Notes: generated from the sequence alone by a model not told the origin. DNA of 64,000 nucleotides from Thermoplasmata archaeon (GCA_015063135.1 SUTA01000005.1:1-64000), one strand, 5' to 3'. Shown: positions 14,432-23,451, counted from the first letter of the stretch. Numbers and translations: made by a program.

Positions 14432-16518
14432 GGTCCACGGAGAATCCGGCGGCGGAGAACATCACGTAGAGCCTGTTGGAGCCCTTGATGGCCTTGGACC
14501 TCTCCTTGAGGTCCTCCAGGTCGCCCTTGCCGAACTTGTCCCCGTACATCCTGCAGGTGGCGAACATGGAGCGCTTGACGCGGTTCTCGTCCACCACCGC
14601 CACGAAGTTGACGATCTCGTCCGGGGAGTTGTCCTTCTTCCTGGGCTTCCCCACGCCGTCGCACCTGAACGCGTAGTTGACGTAATCCACGCACACGTGC
14701 TCGAACATGGACTCCAGGTACCTGTCGATGTCCGCCTTGGCCATCTCGTAGGCGTCGTTGCCGGACATGAAGGCCACGCGGGGCTGGTAGCGCGCGACTA
14801 TGGTGAAGTAGAAGCGGAGGATGTTGCTGTGGATGGAGTAGACCGTCCTCTTGGTCGGGGACACCTCCCTGCGGACCATGCCCTTGTTCTCCATGTCCTC
14901 TATGGCATCCCTCGCCACCGCGGACCTGAGGTTCGCCCTCTCGGCTATGTCGTTGAGCGTCTCCGCCCCGGAGGCTATCGCCGCCAGCACCTTGGTGCTG
15001 TTGAGGCGCGCGATGGGCTCCGAGCCGAGCATGCTCTCGATCTCCAGCAGGAACACCGCCATGTGGCCGAAGAAATGGGTCCTGATGGCCTCCCCTGGAT
15101 CCCCCTGGAACAGGTGCTGGTATGCCGGGGTGCCCCCGACGACGCTGTACGCGATCAGATGCTGGAGCGGGGTGTAGTCCGGGTGGAACCCGATGCAGTC
15201 CCTGTAGGACATGGCGCGGATGTCCAGGGTGTAGTAGAAGCGGCCGAAGACCGAGCTGTCGTTGTCGCAGACGATCAGCATCATCCTGGTGGACGGGAGG
15301 TCGCGGTTGATGAACTGCCTCATGTAGGATGTGAACTCGGGGAAGTTGTCCACGAGGTCGGAGTAGTTGTCGATTACGACGACGACCTTCTTCTTCCCGC
15401 AGATCTTCTTGAGCCACGGGAAGAAGTCCGCCACATCCTCCAGGTCCACCCTGGAGCCGGCGAAGGAGGTGAACTCCTTGGATATCTCCCTGAGGTTGTC
15501 CGAGCTCAGGCCGATCATCCCGGACACGTAGATGTAGTGCTTGTCCCTGCAGAACTCCCTGATGATGGCAGTCTTGCCGAGGTGCCTGCGGCCGCAGACG
15601 GCGCAGGACACGGGCGCCTTGTCGTACACGTTCGATAGATAGGCCAACTCCTTCCCGCGTCCGACGAGGTCTTCCATGTGGCGCGCATGCGCGTACGCAC
15701 GCATAAACGTTGCGAATGGACGCTCGGAGTATGTCCAAACGGTACTTGTCCAAGAAGTACAGGTCCGCCATGGTCGATGACCCGCCCGACCGGATCCTCT
15801 CCAGATCCTCCGGGTCCAGATCGACGGTGACCATCTTCTCCCCTCCGTACTCCTCGGCCAGCAGGTTGCCGCGGCAGTCGCGGACGCTGATGCCCCCGCC
15901 GAAGCGGACCCCTCCGCAGTCCCCGTAGAGGTTGCATGCGGCGACGAAGACGGTGTTGTCGTAGGCCCTGGCCGGGAGCATCCTGTCCCAGGCGTCCCTC
16001 CTCCTGCCCGGTCCCAGCCCGGACGCGTGGGGCATCAGGACGACGTCCGCCCCCTGGCGGGCGTAGATCTCGGTGATGCGGGTGACGTGGGACTCCCAGC
16101 ACAGCTGGATCCCGAACTTCGCGTAGCCCAGGTCGATGACGGGGAACTCGCTCCCAGCGGCGTACACCGGCGCCTCCCTCCCGCCCAGGTGGGTCTTCCT
16201 GTACGTCCCGGCGATCCTCCCGCCCGATGCCACCGATTGCTCAATGCAGGGGCCCTCGCCTACGTACCCGAAGCATATGTCCACGCCGGATTCCGCGCTG
16301 AGGTCCAGTACCTTGGTCACCATCGGCCCCTCCGCGGACAGCGGGGCGATCCTCGAGGGGTCCGTGGTGTACCCGGAGAGCGACGTCTCCGGGAAGCATA
16401 CGATGTCGCTGCGCTGCCTGCGGGCGGCCTCGACGAACCCCGCCATGCGCTCGAGGTTGCCCTCGACATCGTCGATATCAGAATGCATGCAGACCATCGA
16501 CAGCCTGACGGGTTCCAT
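14215..16518 (-). CDS. Nitrilase-superfamily amidohydrolase with run-on frame
   Basis: Residues 1-270 are a complete carbon-nitrogen hydrolase. The catalytic triad is visible: Glu in FPETSLSG (about 44), Lys in YRKTHLGG (about 108) and Cys in IQLCWESH (about 140). It should hydrolyse an amide or nitrile; the substrate is not predictable. The conserved part ends near 15700 at KYRLDILRAS. No stop is present there, and the frame continues for 1.5 kb in the wrong frame of the ATPase gene. I therefore believe only about 15700-16518 encodes protein, and that a stop was lost or a base is wrong. Confidence 0.7.
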   Translation of the reverse strand: MEPVRLSMVCMHSDIDDVEGNLERMAGFVEAARRQRSDIVCFPETSLSGYTTDPSRIAPLSAEGPMVTKVLDLSAESGVDICFGYVGEGPCIEQSVASGGRIAGTYRKTHLGGREAPVYAAGSEFPVIDLGYAKFGIQLCWESHVTRITEIYARQGADVVLMPHASGLGPGRRRDAWDRMLPARAYDNTVFVAACNLYGDCGGVRFGGGISVRDCRGNLLAEEYGGEKMVTVDLDPEDLERIRSGGSSTMADLYFLDKYRLDILRASIRNVYACVRACAPHGRPRRTREGVGLSIERVRQGARVLRRLRPQAPRQDCHHQGVLQGQALHLRVRDDRPELGQPQGDIQGVHLLRRLQGGPGGCGGLLPVAQEDLREEEGRRRNRQLLRPRGQLPRVHILHEAVHQPRPPVHQDDADRLRQRQLGLRPLLLHPGHPRHVLQGLHRVPPGLHPAPASDRVQRRRGHPGIPAPVPGGSRGGHQDPFLRPHGGVPAGDREHARLGAHRAPQQHQGAGGDSLRGGDAQRHSREGEPQVRGGEGCHRGHGEQGHGPQGGVPDQEDGLLHPQQHPPLLLHHSRALPAPRGLHVRQRRLRDGQGGHRQVPGVHVRARVRGLRQLRVQVRRRGEAQEEGQLPGRDRQLRGGGGREPRQALHVRHLQDVRGQVRQGRPGGPQGEVQGHQGLQQALRDVLRRRILRGPQGHRIEGPERAPGVPRGHVRLRRKARERVWRGPGGPRLDRLSSSYPVLIWISAMKVTLILPLLSLGISPSL
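14322..14339. terminator. GC hairpin between convergent genes
   Basis: Perfect 8-bp stem GGGGGCCA/TGGCCCCC with a 2-base loop, between the transglutaminase-like gene and the P-loop ATPase gene. Confidence 0.45.
14367..15677 (-). CDS. Archaeal P-loop ATPase with DUF234-like C-terminus
   Basis: Start at ATG 15677, about 25 bases behind a TTTATG TATA element. The 436 residues show Walker A GRRHLGKT near 29-36, a Walker B VVVVIDN near 115, then a winged-helix segment (SGAETLNDIAERANLRSAVARDAIEDMENKGMV split by the usual turn) and a C-terminal nuclease-like domain of the DUF234 kind (DEIVNFVAVVDENR). This is the widespread archaeal ATPase group found in accessory regions, whose role is uncertain. 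Its promoter lies inside the run-on frame of the nitrilase gene. Confidence 0.8.
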   Translation of the reverse strand: MEDLVGRGKELAYLSNVYDKAPVSCAVCGRRHLGKTAIIREFCRDKHYIYVSGMIGLSSDNLREISKEFTSFAGSRVDLEDVADFFPWLKKICGKKKVVVVIDNYSDLVDNFPEFTSYMRQFINRDLPSTRMMLIVCDNDSSVFGRFYYTLDIRAMSYRDCIGFHPDYTPLQHLIAYSVVGGTPAYQHLFQGDPGEAIRTHFFGHMAVFLLEIESMLGSEPIARLNSTKVLAAIASGAETLNDIAERANLRSAVARDAIEDMENKGMVRREVSPTKRTVYSIHSNILRFYFTIVARYQPRVAFMSGNDAYEMAKADIDRYLESMFEHVCVDYVNYAFRCDGVGKPRKKDNSPDEIVNFVAVVDENRVKRSMFATCRMYGDKFGKGDLEDLKERSKAIKGSNRLYVMFSAAGFSVDLRDIASKDPNVRLVSLEDMYA

Positions 16519-16561
16519 ATGTCGGGGATTGGGAACTCAGTATAAGAATGGTGATAGAAAG

Positions 16562-16579
16562 ACGGGGCCGGAGCCCCGT
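16562..16579 (-). terminator. Terminator of the MFS pump gene
   Basis: Stem ACGGGGC/GCCCCGT (7 bp) with loop CGGA, nine bases beyond the pump's stop codon. On the minus strand it is followed by TTTCT. Confidence 0.5.
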
Positions 16580-16587
16580 GATTGGTT

Positions 16588-18231
16588 TCAGTTCTGCTCG
16601 TCCTCTGCAGGCTCGGCGGGGGCCTCGGCGGAACCATCCAGGGAGATGGTCTCCGTCCTGGCATCGGCCTCGAGCTGGGAGGTGGTCTTGGCCTTGATGA
16701 AGAATCCGACCATTCCTCCGCACAGGATGATCAGTCCGCCCGCGATGAACCCGAAGTCGACGGACTTGACGAAAGCGTCGAGGATCGCGTTGGCCACATC
16801 GTTCATGCCCTGCTGCAGATAGATGATCACCGGGGTGATGAACTCGGTGGCCTTGTCGGTGACTCCCGGCAGGCTGCCGATGTCCCCGAGGTTGGAGGCG
16901 TACTGGGCGTTGATCAGCATGGTGAACACGGCGGTTCCCAGGGCGGTACCGATGGACCTCAGCAGGTTGACCGCGGAGGTGTTCATACCGATCTCATGCA
17001 TCTCGGAGCTGTTCTGGACGGCCGCCATGACGGGGGTCATCATGCATCCGAGACCGACTCCAAGGACGAACTGCGCGATGCAGAACATGTTGATGGGCTT
17101 GCCGAGGATGGCGTAGTAGGGGTAATCCGGGGATGCGACGACCTCGTCCACCTGCAGGGTCGAGAAGAGGTACAAGCCGATGAACACGATGACGGGTCCA
17201 GCGATCAGCCACGGGCGGTAGCCGGTCTTTTCGCACAGCCTTCCGGACACCATGGCGGTGATCATCATTCCGACGATCAGGAACAGGGTGTAGTAGCTAG
17301 CGGTCAGGGTGTCCAGCTCGAACAGAATGAAGGTACCGAAGTAACCGGCGAAGGTCATCGCTCCCATCATGCCGATACCGAAGACCAGCATGTAGATGCC
17401 TCCGGCCATGATGGTGCGGTTCTTCAGCAGCTTGGGGGACAGGATGGGCTCCGCGGCCTTCCTCTCGATCATGACGAACAGCACGGCGCAGACGGCCATG
17501 ACGACGATGAGGGCGGCGGTCTCGATGCTCGCCCACTCGAACTCGTTGCCCCCGCACTCGAAGATGATGATGAGGGCGGCGAGGAAAGCCGTGAGGGTGA
17601 CGATACCGCGGTAGTCGATGATGGGCTTGGTGGGGACCACGGGCGAGGGGAACCTCTTGATCGTGAACAGGAAGGAGATGATGGCGAGGGGCACGTTGAT
17701 GTAGAAGCACCAGCGCCAGTCGATGTTCTCGGTGATGAATCCACCGATTATGGGCCCGATTCCGGAGCCGATACCGAAGATGGCGGCGAGCATCCCCTGC
17801 ATCCTGGCCCTGACGGCCGGGGCGTAGAGGTCTGCGATGGCTGCGGTGGCCACGGGGATGAGGACTCCTCCTCCGAGACCCTGGATACCGCGGCAGATGA
17901 CCAGCATCTCCATGTTGGTGGACATTCCCGCGATGACGGATCCGCCCACGAAGAGACCGAGTCCGACGAGGAACAGGGGCTTCCTCCCGTAGAGATCCGA
18001 CAGTTTTCCGGCGATCGGGATGGTGATGCACTCGCACAGCAGGTAAGCGGTCACCATCCAGGTGAACAACCCGTTTCCGTTCAGCTCGTTGGCGATCTTC
18101 GTTCCGCAGGTTCCGATGATGGTACCATCGAAACATGCGCAGAGCATCGCCAGGCACAGGCCGATCATGATGGAGCGGCGGACCTTCGGGTCGATATTCT
18201 TGTATGTTACTTGTTCGACGGCGATATTCAC
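16588..18231 (-). CDS. MFS drug exporter, DHA2 (14-helix) family
   Basis: A 547-residue proton-linked multidrug exporter of the EmrB/QacA type. Motif A appears as GKLSDLYGRKPLF near 75, and the antiporter motif C as GIGSGIGPIIGG near 150. Fourteen helices fit the DHA2 group. A TATA box lies at 18262-18270, about 32 bases before the start, with an inverted repeat directly upstream. A MarR-family regulator gene follows upstream in the same orientation, which suggests the pump is drug-inducible. Confidence 0.9.
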   Translation of the reverse strand: MNIAVEQVTYKNIDPKVRRSIMIGLCLAMLCACFDGTIIGTCGTKIANELNGNGLFTWMVTAYLLCECITIPIAGKLSDLYGRKPLFLVGLGLFVGGSVIAGMSTNMEMLVICRGIQGLGGGVLIPVATAAIADLYAPAVRARMQGMLAAIFGIGSGIGPIIGGFITENIDWRWCFYINVPLAIISFLFTIKRFPSPVVPTKPIIDYRGIVTLTAFLAALIIIFECGGNEFEWASIETAALIVVMAVCAVLFVMIERKAAEPILSPKLLKNRTIMAGGIYMLVFGIGMMGAMTFAGYFGTFILFELDTLTASYYTLFLIVGMMITAMVSGRLCEKTGYRPWLIAGPVIVFIGLYLFSTLQVDEVVASPDYPYYAILGKPINMFCIAQFVLGVGLGCMMTPVMAAVQNSSEMHEIGMNTSAVNLLRSIGTALGTAVFTMLINAQYASNLGDIGSLPGVTDKATEFITPVIIYLQQGMNDVANAILDAFVKSVDFGFIAGGLIILCGGMVGFFIKAKTTSQLEADARTETISLDGSAEAPAEPAEDEQN

Positions 18232-18276
18232 ACCTTCTAATGAGAACGCGCAAATAGGATGCTATATAAGAAACTT

Positions 18277-18305
18277 ATCGTCGGCTTTTCAATCAAACCG
18301 ACGAT
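18277..18305. promoter_or_regulatory. Inverted repeat ATCGTCGG-N13-CCGACGAT at pump promoter
   Basis: Two perfect 8-base arms lie directly upstream of the TATA element of the MFS exporter. This is a plausible regulator site, with the neighbouring MarR protein as first candidate. Confidence 0.5.
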
Positions 18306-18369
18306 GCCTAGATAATCTCCCTGTGTAGATTTTTGACATCTGGCTCTTGTGGAATCGTGTTGCCTGCAG

Positions 18370-18391
18370 GATAGTTGGTAATTCAACTATC
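18370..18391. repeat. Inverted repeat GATAGTTG-N6-CAACTATC at the MarR gene end
   Basis: Perfect 8-base arms spanning the stop codon of the MarR gene. It could be a terminator stem or a second operator between MarR and the pump. There is no T-run. Confidence 0.35.
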
Positions 18392-18847
18392 AACATCATC
18401 GAACTCCGAGTTCAGCTCGTCCACGCGCGCCACGATCTTGCGCACCGAGGCCACGAACTGCTGCCTCTCCTCGGGCGCCATGCAGCTCATGATCCTCTCC
18501 TCCAGGAGATCCCCGATCGTCCAAGCGAGGACGGCCGCCCTCCTCCCCTCCTCCGTGAGGCGGAGGCTGGAGACCTTCCCGGAGCCGCTGTTGTAGACCA
18601 GCCCGAGGTCCGTCAGCTCCTTGACCATGTAAGAGACGCTGGACTTGTCCATGAGCGTCTTCTCGGCCAGGTCCTTCTGGGAAATGCCGTCGCAGAACGC
18701 TATCACCGCCACGTACTTCAGGTGCTGGGGCTTCAGTTCCGTGCCCTCCAGGTAGGATGAGGACAGTCCTGTGATGCATTTGCGGATCTTCTGCGGGAAC
18801 TGGAGCATCGTGAACGATATCGATGTGTCCGGGTTCTTGACGGGCAT
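18383..18847 (-). CDS. MarR-family transcriptional regulator
   Basis: A 154-residue winged-helix regulator. The recognition region reads SQKDLAEKTLMDKSSVSYMVKELTDLGLV, interrupted only by the usual turn, and the wing is GSGKVSSLRLTEEGR. Flanking helices provide the dimer interface of MarR proteins, which release DNA on binding phenolic or drug-like ligands. It lies upstream of and parallel to a DHA2 exporter, the classical arrangement for control of a pump. Confidence 0.85.
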   Translation of the reverse strand: MPVKNPDTSISFTMLQFPQKIRKCITGLSSSYLEGTELKPQHLKYVAVIAFCDGISQKDLAEKTLMDKSSVSYMVKELTDLGLVYNSGSGKVSSLRLTEEGRRAAVLAWTIGDLLEERIMSCMAPEERQQFVASVRKIVARVDELNSEFDDVDS

Positions 18848-18965
18848 AGGACCCCTGACGAGGTACTGCGCTTAAAAGATTGACCCGTTCACGGCCCCCG
18901 GAGCGACCCGATGTTGCGCGGGGTTAAGTATACGATAGCATTTTTCGAACCCATAGGCGGTTATC

Positions 18966-19991
18966 ATGAAGATATACCACGACAAGGACGCGGACCTGAA
19001 GGTCTTCGACGGAAAAATCGTCGCAGTCCTAGGATACGGTTCCCAGGGGAGGGCCCAGGCGCTCTGCTTCCACGATTCCGGCATCGATGTCGTCGTAGGA
19101 GTGAGGAAGAACGGGAAATCCTGGAAGAATGCGAAGGAGGACGGCCTCAAGGTCGCCGAGATCCCCGATGCGGTCAGGCAGGCCGACGTCGTCATGATGC
19201 TCCTCCCCGACGAGGTCCAGCCCGAGGTCTACAAGGAACTCGTGGAGCCCAACCTCAAGGAGGGGGCGGCTCTGGAGTTCGCCCACGGCTTCGCGATAAC
19301 CTATAAGCTCATCGTCCCGCCCAGCGGCGTGGACGTCATCATGATGGCTCCCAAGGGCCCCGGCGACATGGAGAGGATCATCTTCACCGAGGGATTCGGG
19401 GTTCCCGCCCTCATCTGCGTCTACCAGGACGTCACCGGTAACGCCAAGAACATCGCACTCGGCCTCGCCAAGGGACTCGGCTCCACCCGCGCCGGCGTCT
19501 TCGAGAGCACCTTCGCCAACGAGACCTTCACCGACCTGTTCGGCGAGCAGTCCGTCCTGTGCGGAGGCCAGACCGAATTGATCAAGCGCGGCTTCGAGAC
19601 CCTCGTCGAAGCGGGCTACCCGCCGGAGATGGCCTACTTCGAGGTCCTCCACGAGACCAAGCTCATCGTCGACCTGATCAACAAGGGCGGCTTCGACCTC
19701 ATGTGGAACGTCGTCTCCAACACCGCCGAGTACGGCGGCATGACCAGGAGGGAGAGGGTCGTCACCCAGCAGTCCAAGGACGCCATGGTCCAGATCCTCA
19801 AGGAGATCGAGGACGGGACCTTCAAGACCCAGTGGAGGGCCGAGTACGAGAACGGCCTCACCGAGCTCAAGAGGATGGAGGAAGAGGAGAGGAAGCTCCA
19901 GCTCGAGGTCGTCGGGAAAGAGATCCGCAAGCTCTTCGAGAGGAAGGCGCGAGCCGGGAGGCTGATGGCATGGCCAAGGAGATCGACATAA
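18966..19991 (+). CDS. ilvC: Ketol-acid reductoisomerase
   Basis: Second step of valine, leucine and isoleucine synthesis: isomerisation and NAD(P)H-dependent reduction of acetolactate or acetohydroxybutyrate. The N-terminal Rossmann motif GYGSQGRAQA lies at 23-32. The C-terminal knotted domain has the Mg-binding TFTDLFGEQSVLCGG and MWNVVSNTAEYGG. Length 341 is typical of the short class I enzyme. The conserved end is near FERK; the last residues overlap the start of the next gene by 23 bases. No other branched-chain gene is close. Confidence 0.95.
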   Translation: MKIYHDKDADLKVFDGKIVAVLGYGSQGRAQALCFHDSGIDVVVGVRKNGKSWKNAKEDGLKVAEIPDAVRQADVVMMLLPDEVQPEVYKELVEPNLKEGAALEFAHGFAITYKLIVPPSGVDVIMMAPKGPGDMERIIFTEGFGVPALICVYQDVTGNAKNIALGLAKGLGSTRAGVFESTFANETFTDLFGEQSVLCGGQTELIKRGFETLVEAGYPPEMAYFEVLHETKLIVDLINKGGFDLMWNVVSNTAEYGGMTRRERVVTQQSKDAMVQILKEIEDGTFKTQWRAEYENGLTELKRMEEEERKLQLEVVGKEIRKLFERKARAGRLMAWPRRST

Positions 19992-20587
19992 GGACGCGCG
20001 CGGGCGTCTTCCGCGCCAAACTGGACGACTCGGACCTGGCTAACGCCATATGGCTCTCCAAACCCGTTTCCATCGAGATCAACATGATCACTGGGATGAT
20101 CTACGGCGAGCTCCCGCTCGCCGCCGTCATGCCCCGCGAGGGGAGGACCACCCAGCTGGAGGCCGGGGACGTGGCCTACTGGCCCGCTCCCGGGGCATTC
20201 TGCATATTCTACGGCCCCACACCGCTCAGCGGCGAGGACGGAAAGCCTGTCTCCCCGTACCCAGTCATCAAGATAGGCCACATCGACGGCGACTGCTCCG
20301 CGCTAGACGAAGCGGGCGACCGCATGAAGATCATCCTCGACCCGATCTACCGATCGGAGCTGGCGGCCGCACCTGTAGCAGAAGGTCGCGCCAGTTTCTA
20401 TGGCGGAGCCGCATTCCGGGCAGAACCTACCGTCGGTGCGGTAATTCACCGCGACCGGCGCCGCATGCGCGCGCCTGGCCCTCAGGAACCATGTCATCAT
20501 CAGCGCCCCGGCCATGAGGACCATGGCGACCGTGAAGCCCATGGAGCGGACGGGCTTCTCGTATCCGACGGTGAAAGTGCCAGCTGA
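19969..20587 (+). CDS. Cyclophilin-like domain protein (TM1367 type)
   Basis: ATG 19969 lies inside the end of ilvC. The first 122 residues match the small cyclophilin-like family: IRTRAGVFRAKLDD, then MIYGELPL, and the signature GDVAYWPAPGAFCIFYGPTPLS. The fold is that of prolyl isomerases but no isomerase activity is established for the family. The domain ends near 20335. The frame continues into the opposite transglutaminase gene and this tail is probably not native. Confidence 0.75.
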
Positions 20588-21850
20588 TTGCAGCTCAAGC
20601 TTGGAACCCTTGGTGAGGAGCTCCCCGTCCGGCCCGTAGTACCTCGGCTGCCATATCCCGGACGCGGGGCAGTCCGGGGCGACGACGTAGATTTTTCCGG
20701 AGAGCCCCTCGTCCTCTAGCGATACCTCGCGCTCCCCCGCGTACATCGTTATCGTGTAATCCGCGGAACCCTCCCCTTCCACGGCCTGCGTGGGCGGGGA
20801 CTTGACGACCAGGATGCCCCACTTATCCCCGGAATCCCCCAGGATGGCCGCCATGACGCGGTATCCAGACGCGCTGATGTGGACCTCCATCCCCTTTATG
20901 TCGTAATACCAGTCGCCGGTCCTGCCGGCGCCTTCCTTGATCTTCTCGTAACTCAGGGCTATGCTGTCCGACCAATAACCGTCCGGATACGGATCGTAGC
21001 CGTACCCGACGGCGCTGGGCACGTAACCGAAATCCACGTCCACCGTGCGGGTGTCCGCAAAGGCTCCGGTCGGGGTGGACGTCCTCGAACCTATCAGGAA
21101 GTAATCATACTCCACGGCTCCGGGGACCCCGGGATCGTCCCAGGTGGCATCCACGTAGAACCATCTCCCAGACATCTCCACCATATTCCAAGCATGGAGC
21201 TCTCCGCTGTCCGTCACGGTTCCGGAGACGCAGACAGCCTGGATGCCCATCCTCTTGCACAGCAGGTTGATGGCGTAGGAGTACCCATCACACTTGGCCC
21301 TCTTCTCGACGAAGGCTCCGTAGGCGTTGCCGGCGTTGTCGGCCTCCTTGTCGTAGGTCAGGTTCATGTCTACCCAATCATGGGCCGCCCTGAGGCGGTC
21401 GGCATCGCTGCCAGACGGTATCGCGATGGAATCAGCTACGGTCTCCATCTCGGCCATCTTCGCGTTGAAATCACCTATATCAGGCGCGTTATCGGCCCTG
21501 ATCTCGCTCGCGCGCCCCTCTTCCGGGTAATAGTAGAGGATGTATGTTCCCATGAACCAGAAGTACTCTGGGCAGTCCGATGCGAACGCTTCCATGACCT
21601 CATCGGCCTCATCGACGGTGAGGGAGGAGACGTCCACCACCGTCTGCCCTTTCGGCACTGCGTTATCTAGAGCCCCGTAAGCCTTCTGCTGGCTCTTCGA
21701 CAGGGTGTCGTAAGCGGGATGCCATTCCCCATCGGCATCGGCCCCTTCCGCGCAGAACGCGACGGGCAGTAAAGCGCCCGACAGGAGGACCGCCAAGACG
21801 GCGACCATAATGATGCCGCGCGATGTTCTGGGGATGACGGTTCCGGCCAT
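20303..21850 (-). CDS. Exported transglutaminase-like protein with zinc-ribbon tail
   Basis: A 515-residue protein with an N-terminal signal segment (12-35). The transglutaminase core at about 155-250 has all three catalytic residues: Cys in KRAKCDGYSYAINLLC, His in GELHAWNMVE and Asp in FYVDATWDD. A membrane helix near 440-460 is followed by a zinc ribbon, FCPECGS and FCYRCGR. The core is therefore outside the cell and the ribbon inside, a topology that could link an outside event to a cytoplasmic partner. It probably hydrolyses or cross-links cell-surface peptides. Confidence 0.8.
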   Translation of the reverse strand: MAGTVIPRTSRGIIMVAVLAVLLSGALLPVAFCAEGADADGEWHPAYDTLSKSQQKAYGALDNAVPKGQTVVDVSSLTVDEADEVMEAFASDCPEYFWFMGTYILYYYPEEGRASEIRADNAPDIGDFNAKMAEMETVADSIAIPSGSDADRLRAAHDWVDMNLTYDKEADNAGNAYGAFVEKRAKCDGYSYAINLLCKRMGIQAVCVSGTVTDSGELHAWNMVEMSGRWFYVDATWDDPGVPGAVEYDYFLIGSRTSTPTGAFADTRTVDVDFGYVPSAVGYGYDPYPDGYWSDSIALSYEKIKEGAGRTGDWYYDIKGMEVHISASGYRVMAAILGDSGDKWGILVVKSPPTQAVEGEGSADYTITMYAGEREVSLEDEGLSGKIYVVAPDCPASGIWQPRYYGPDGELLTKGSKLELQSAGTFTVGYEKPVRSMGFTVAMVLMAGALMMTWFLRARRAHAAPVAVNYRTDGRFCPECGSAIETGATFCYRCGRQLRSVDRVEDDLHAVARFV

Positions 21851-21898
21851 GCTAACGCATCGGATGTTACGGATAAAAACCCAGCCTCGTTAGGAAAG

Positions 21899-22126
21899 TT
21901 AGTCGCGTTCGTACTTCCTTCCGCAGACCGGGCAGAAATCCATGTTGAGCTCCTCGGGGGCGTTGCACCCCGGGCAGCGCTTTGAGACGTCACGGGTAGG
22001 CTCCGGGGCCTCCTTGGAGGCGTACCTGACGGCGAGCCTGTGCGTAAGGTAGACCCCTGCGAGGCCGCATGCCACCGCCACGATCATGACCAGGGCCACC
22101 TCCAGATTGCTGTCGAACATCCACAT
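21899..22126 (-). CDS. Small membrane protein with zinc ribbon
   Basis: 75 residues: one membrane helix (8-30) and a C-terminal zinc ribbon CPGCN...FCPVCGRKY. It follows TldE with a 43-base overlap and precedes the transglutaminase-like protein, which has the same helix-plus-ribbon ending. Function unknown. Confidence 0.7.
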   Translation of the reverse strand: MWMFDSNLEVALVMIVAVACGLAGVYLTHRLAVRYASKEAPEPTRDVSKRCPGCNAPEELNMDFCPVCGRKYERD

Positions 22127-23451
22127 CCCCCTCGGTTGCCGACGAGCTCCGTGCCGGAGAAGCTCATGGTGGGCACCCTTACCACTCCCATGTGCTCCGG
22201 GTCGTTGCCGATCATCTCGACGTTGGCCACCGCGTCTATCATGTTGCCCATGAGCAGGGCGTTGTTGACCGTGGCGACTATCTCACCCTTCTTGATCACG
22301 TAGCCGCACCTGACGTTCAGGCCGAACCTCCCCGTGAGCTCGTCGGCCTCCGGCCAAGCGAACTTCTCCACCAGGATGCCGCTGTCCGTCTGCTCTATCA
22401 TGTCCTCCCTGGAGTACCTCCCGGGGACGACCCCGAGGTTCAGCGGCTTGATGGCCGGGGTGCGCTCGTAGGCCCCCTGGGCCTCCACGCTGCTCCTCCT
22501 CATGCCGTTGCCGGTGCTGCCGCCGCAGAAGGAGTCCCTGTTGAACCCCCTGAGGACCCCGTTCTCGATGACCAGGCGCCTCTCGGTCGGCGTCCCCTCG
22601 TCGTCGAAGACGCAGGAGAGCGGTGCCCTGGCGGACGGGTCCTCGATCATCGTGAGCTCCTTGGATGCGACCTGCTGGCCGACGGACTCCTTCCAAAGGC
22701 TGGTGCCGTACTTCACGTTCTCGCCGTCTATGGCAGATCCCACGGAGGATGTGATCATGTCCCCCAGCTCGCTGGGCGGCAGGATCATGCTCAGCTTCTC
22801 ATGGCCCTTGAACTCGGTGCACACGGCCGCAGCCTCCGCCTTGCGGGAGAGCGCCTGCCCTATGGCCGCGGGGTCCAGGTCGAGGTGGGTGCCGTGGTAC
22901 GTCTCCATCCCCTCGCCGGGGTGGTCCCTGACGGCCATGGAGGTGAAGTGCCCGTACACGAGGGTGCTCCTGTGGGAGCAGTCCACGCCGTTGCCGTTCA
23001 TGGTGACGCAGTCGTGGGTGGACACCCTGATCTGGGCCCTGGGTATGTTCACCCTGCAGTTGTCTATGACCGCCCTGGCGAGCTCCCTGAGCTCGTCCGG
23101 GGTGATGTCCTCGACCCTCCTGTCCCACACGTCCGGCATGACGTGCCTGGCCTTCCCGGGCAGCGCGTAGCCGTTCATGTTGGGGGTGGACGGGGAGAAC
23201 TTCAGCACGGATTCGGCCATCCTCACGCAGTCGTCCACCGAGGAGTCCCTGCACAGGGACACGGACGCCTTGCCCTGGCGCTCGCCGTCGATCATCCTGA
23301 CCATCAGCCCGTCGTCCCTCTTGGTCTCGATGTTGCTGATCTTGGAATTGTCGATGTAGACTGTGTGAACGACCGCCGACGAGGCGTAGGCCTCGCACTG
23401 GGGGTACCTGGAGACGGCTTTCAGAGCCCTCTCCGCCGCCTCGTGGATCAC
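22084..23451 (-). CDS. tldE: TldE/PmbA-type metalloprotease subunit
   Basis: The partner of TldD in the TldD/TldE protease complex, which degrades or matures small peptides. The subunit lacks the zinc motif. Family signatures include SCVFDDEGTPTERRLVIENG and GFNRDSFCGG. The GTG start at 23451 overlaps the stop of tldD (GTGA), so the pair is translationally coupled; upstream ATG starts would lie in the wrong part of tldD. The protein ends naturally near ELVGNRG and runs 14 residues further into the next gene. Confidence 0.85.
   Translation of the reverse strand: MIHEAAERALKAVSRYPQCEAYASSAVVHTVYIDNSKISNIETKRDDGLMVRMIDGERQGKASVSLCRDSSVDDCVRMAESVLKFSPSTPNMNGYALPGKARHVMPDVWDRRVEDITPDELRELARAVIDNCRVNIPRAQIRVSTHDCVTMNGNGVDCSHRSTLVYGHFTSMAVRDHPGEGMETYHGTHLDLDPAAIGQALSRKAEAAAVCTEFKGHEKLSMILPPSELGDMITSSVGSAIDGENVKYGTSLWKESVGQQVASKELTMIEDPSARAPLSCVFDDEGTPTERRLVIENGVLRGFNRDSFCGGSTGNGMRRSSVEAQGAYERTPAIKPLNLGVVPGRYSREDMIEQTDSGILVEKFAWPEADELTGRFGLNVRCGYVIKKGEIVATVNNALLMGNMIDAVANVEMIGNDPEHMGVVRVPTMSFSGTELVGNRGGCGCSTAIWRWPWS

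Noticed and set aside
14215-15690. A very long nitrilase fused to a second large domain.
   Set aside because: Beyond about 15700 the frame is the wrong-frame shadow of the P-loop ATPase gene, with arginine- and glycine-rich composition and no domain.
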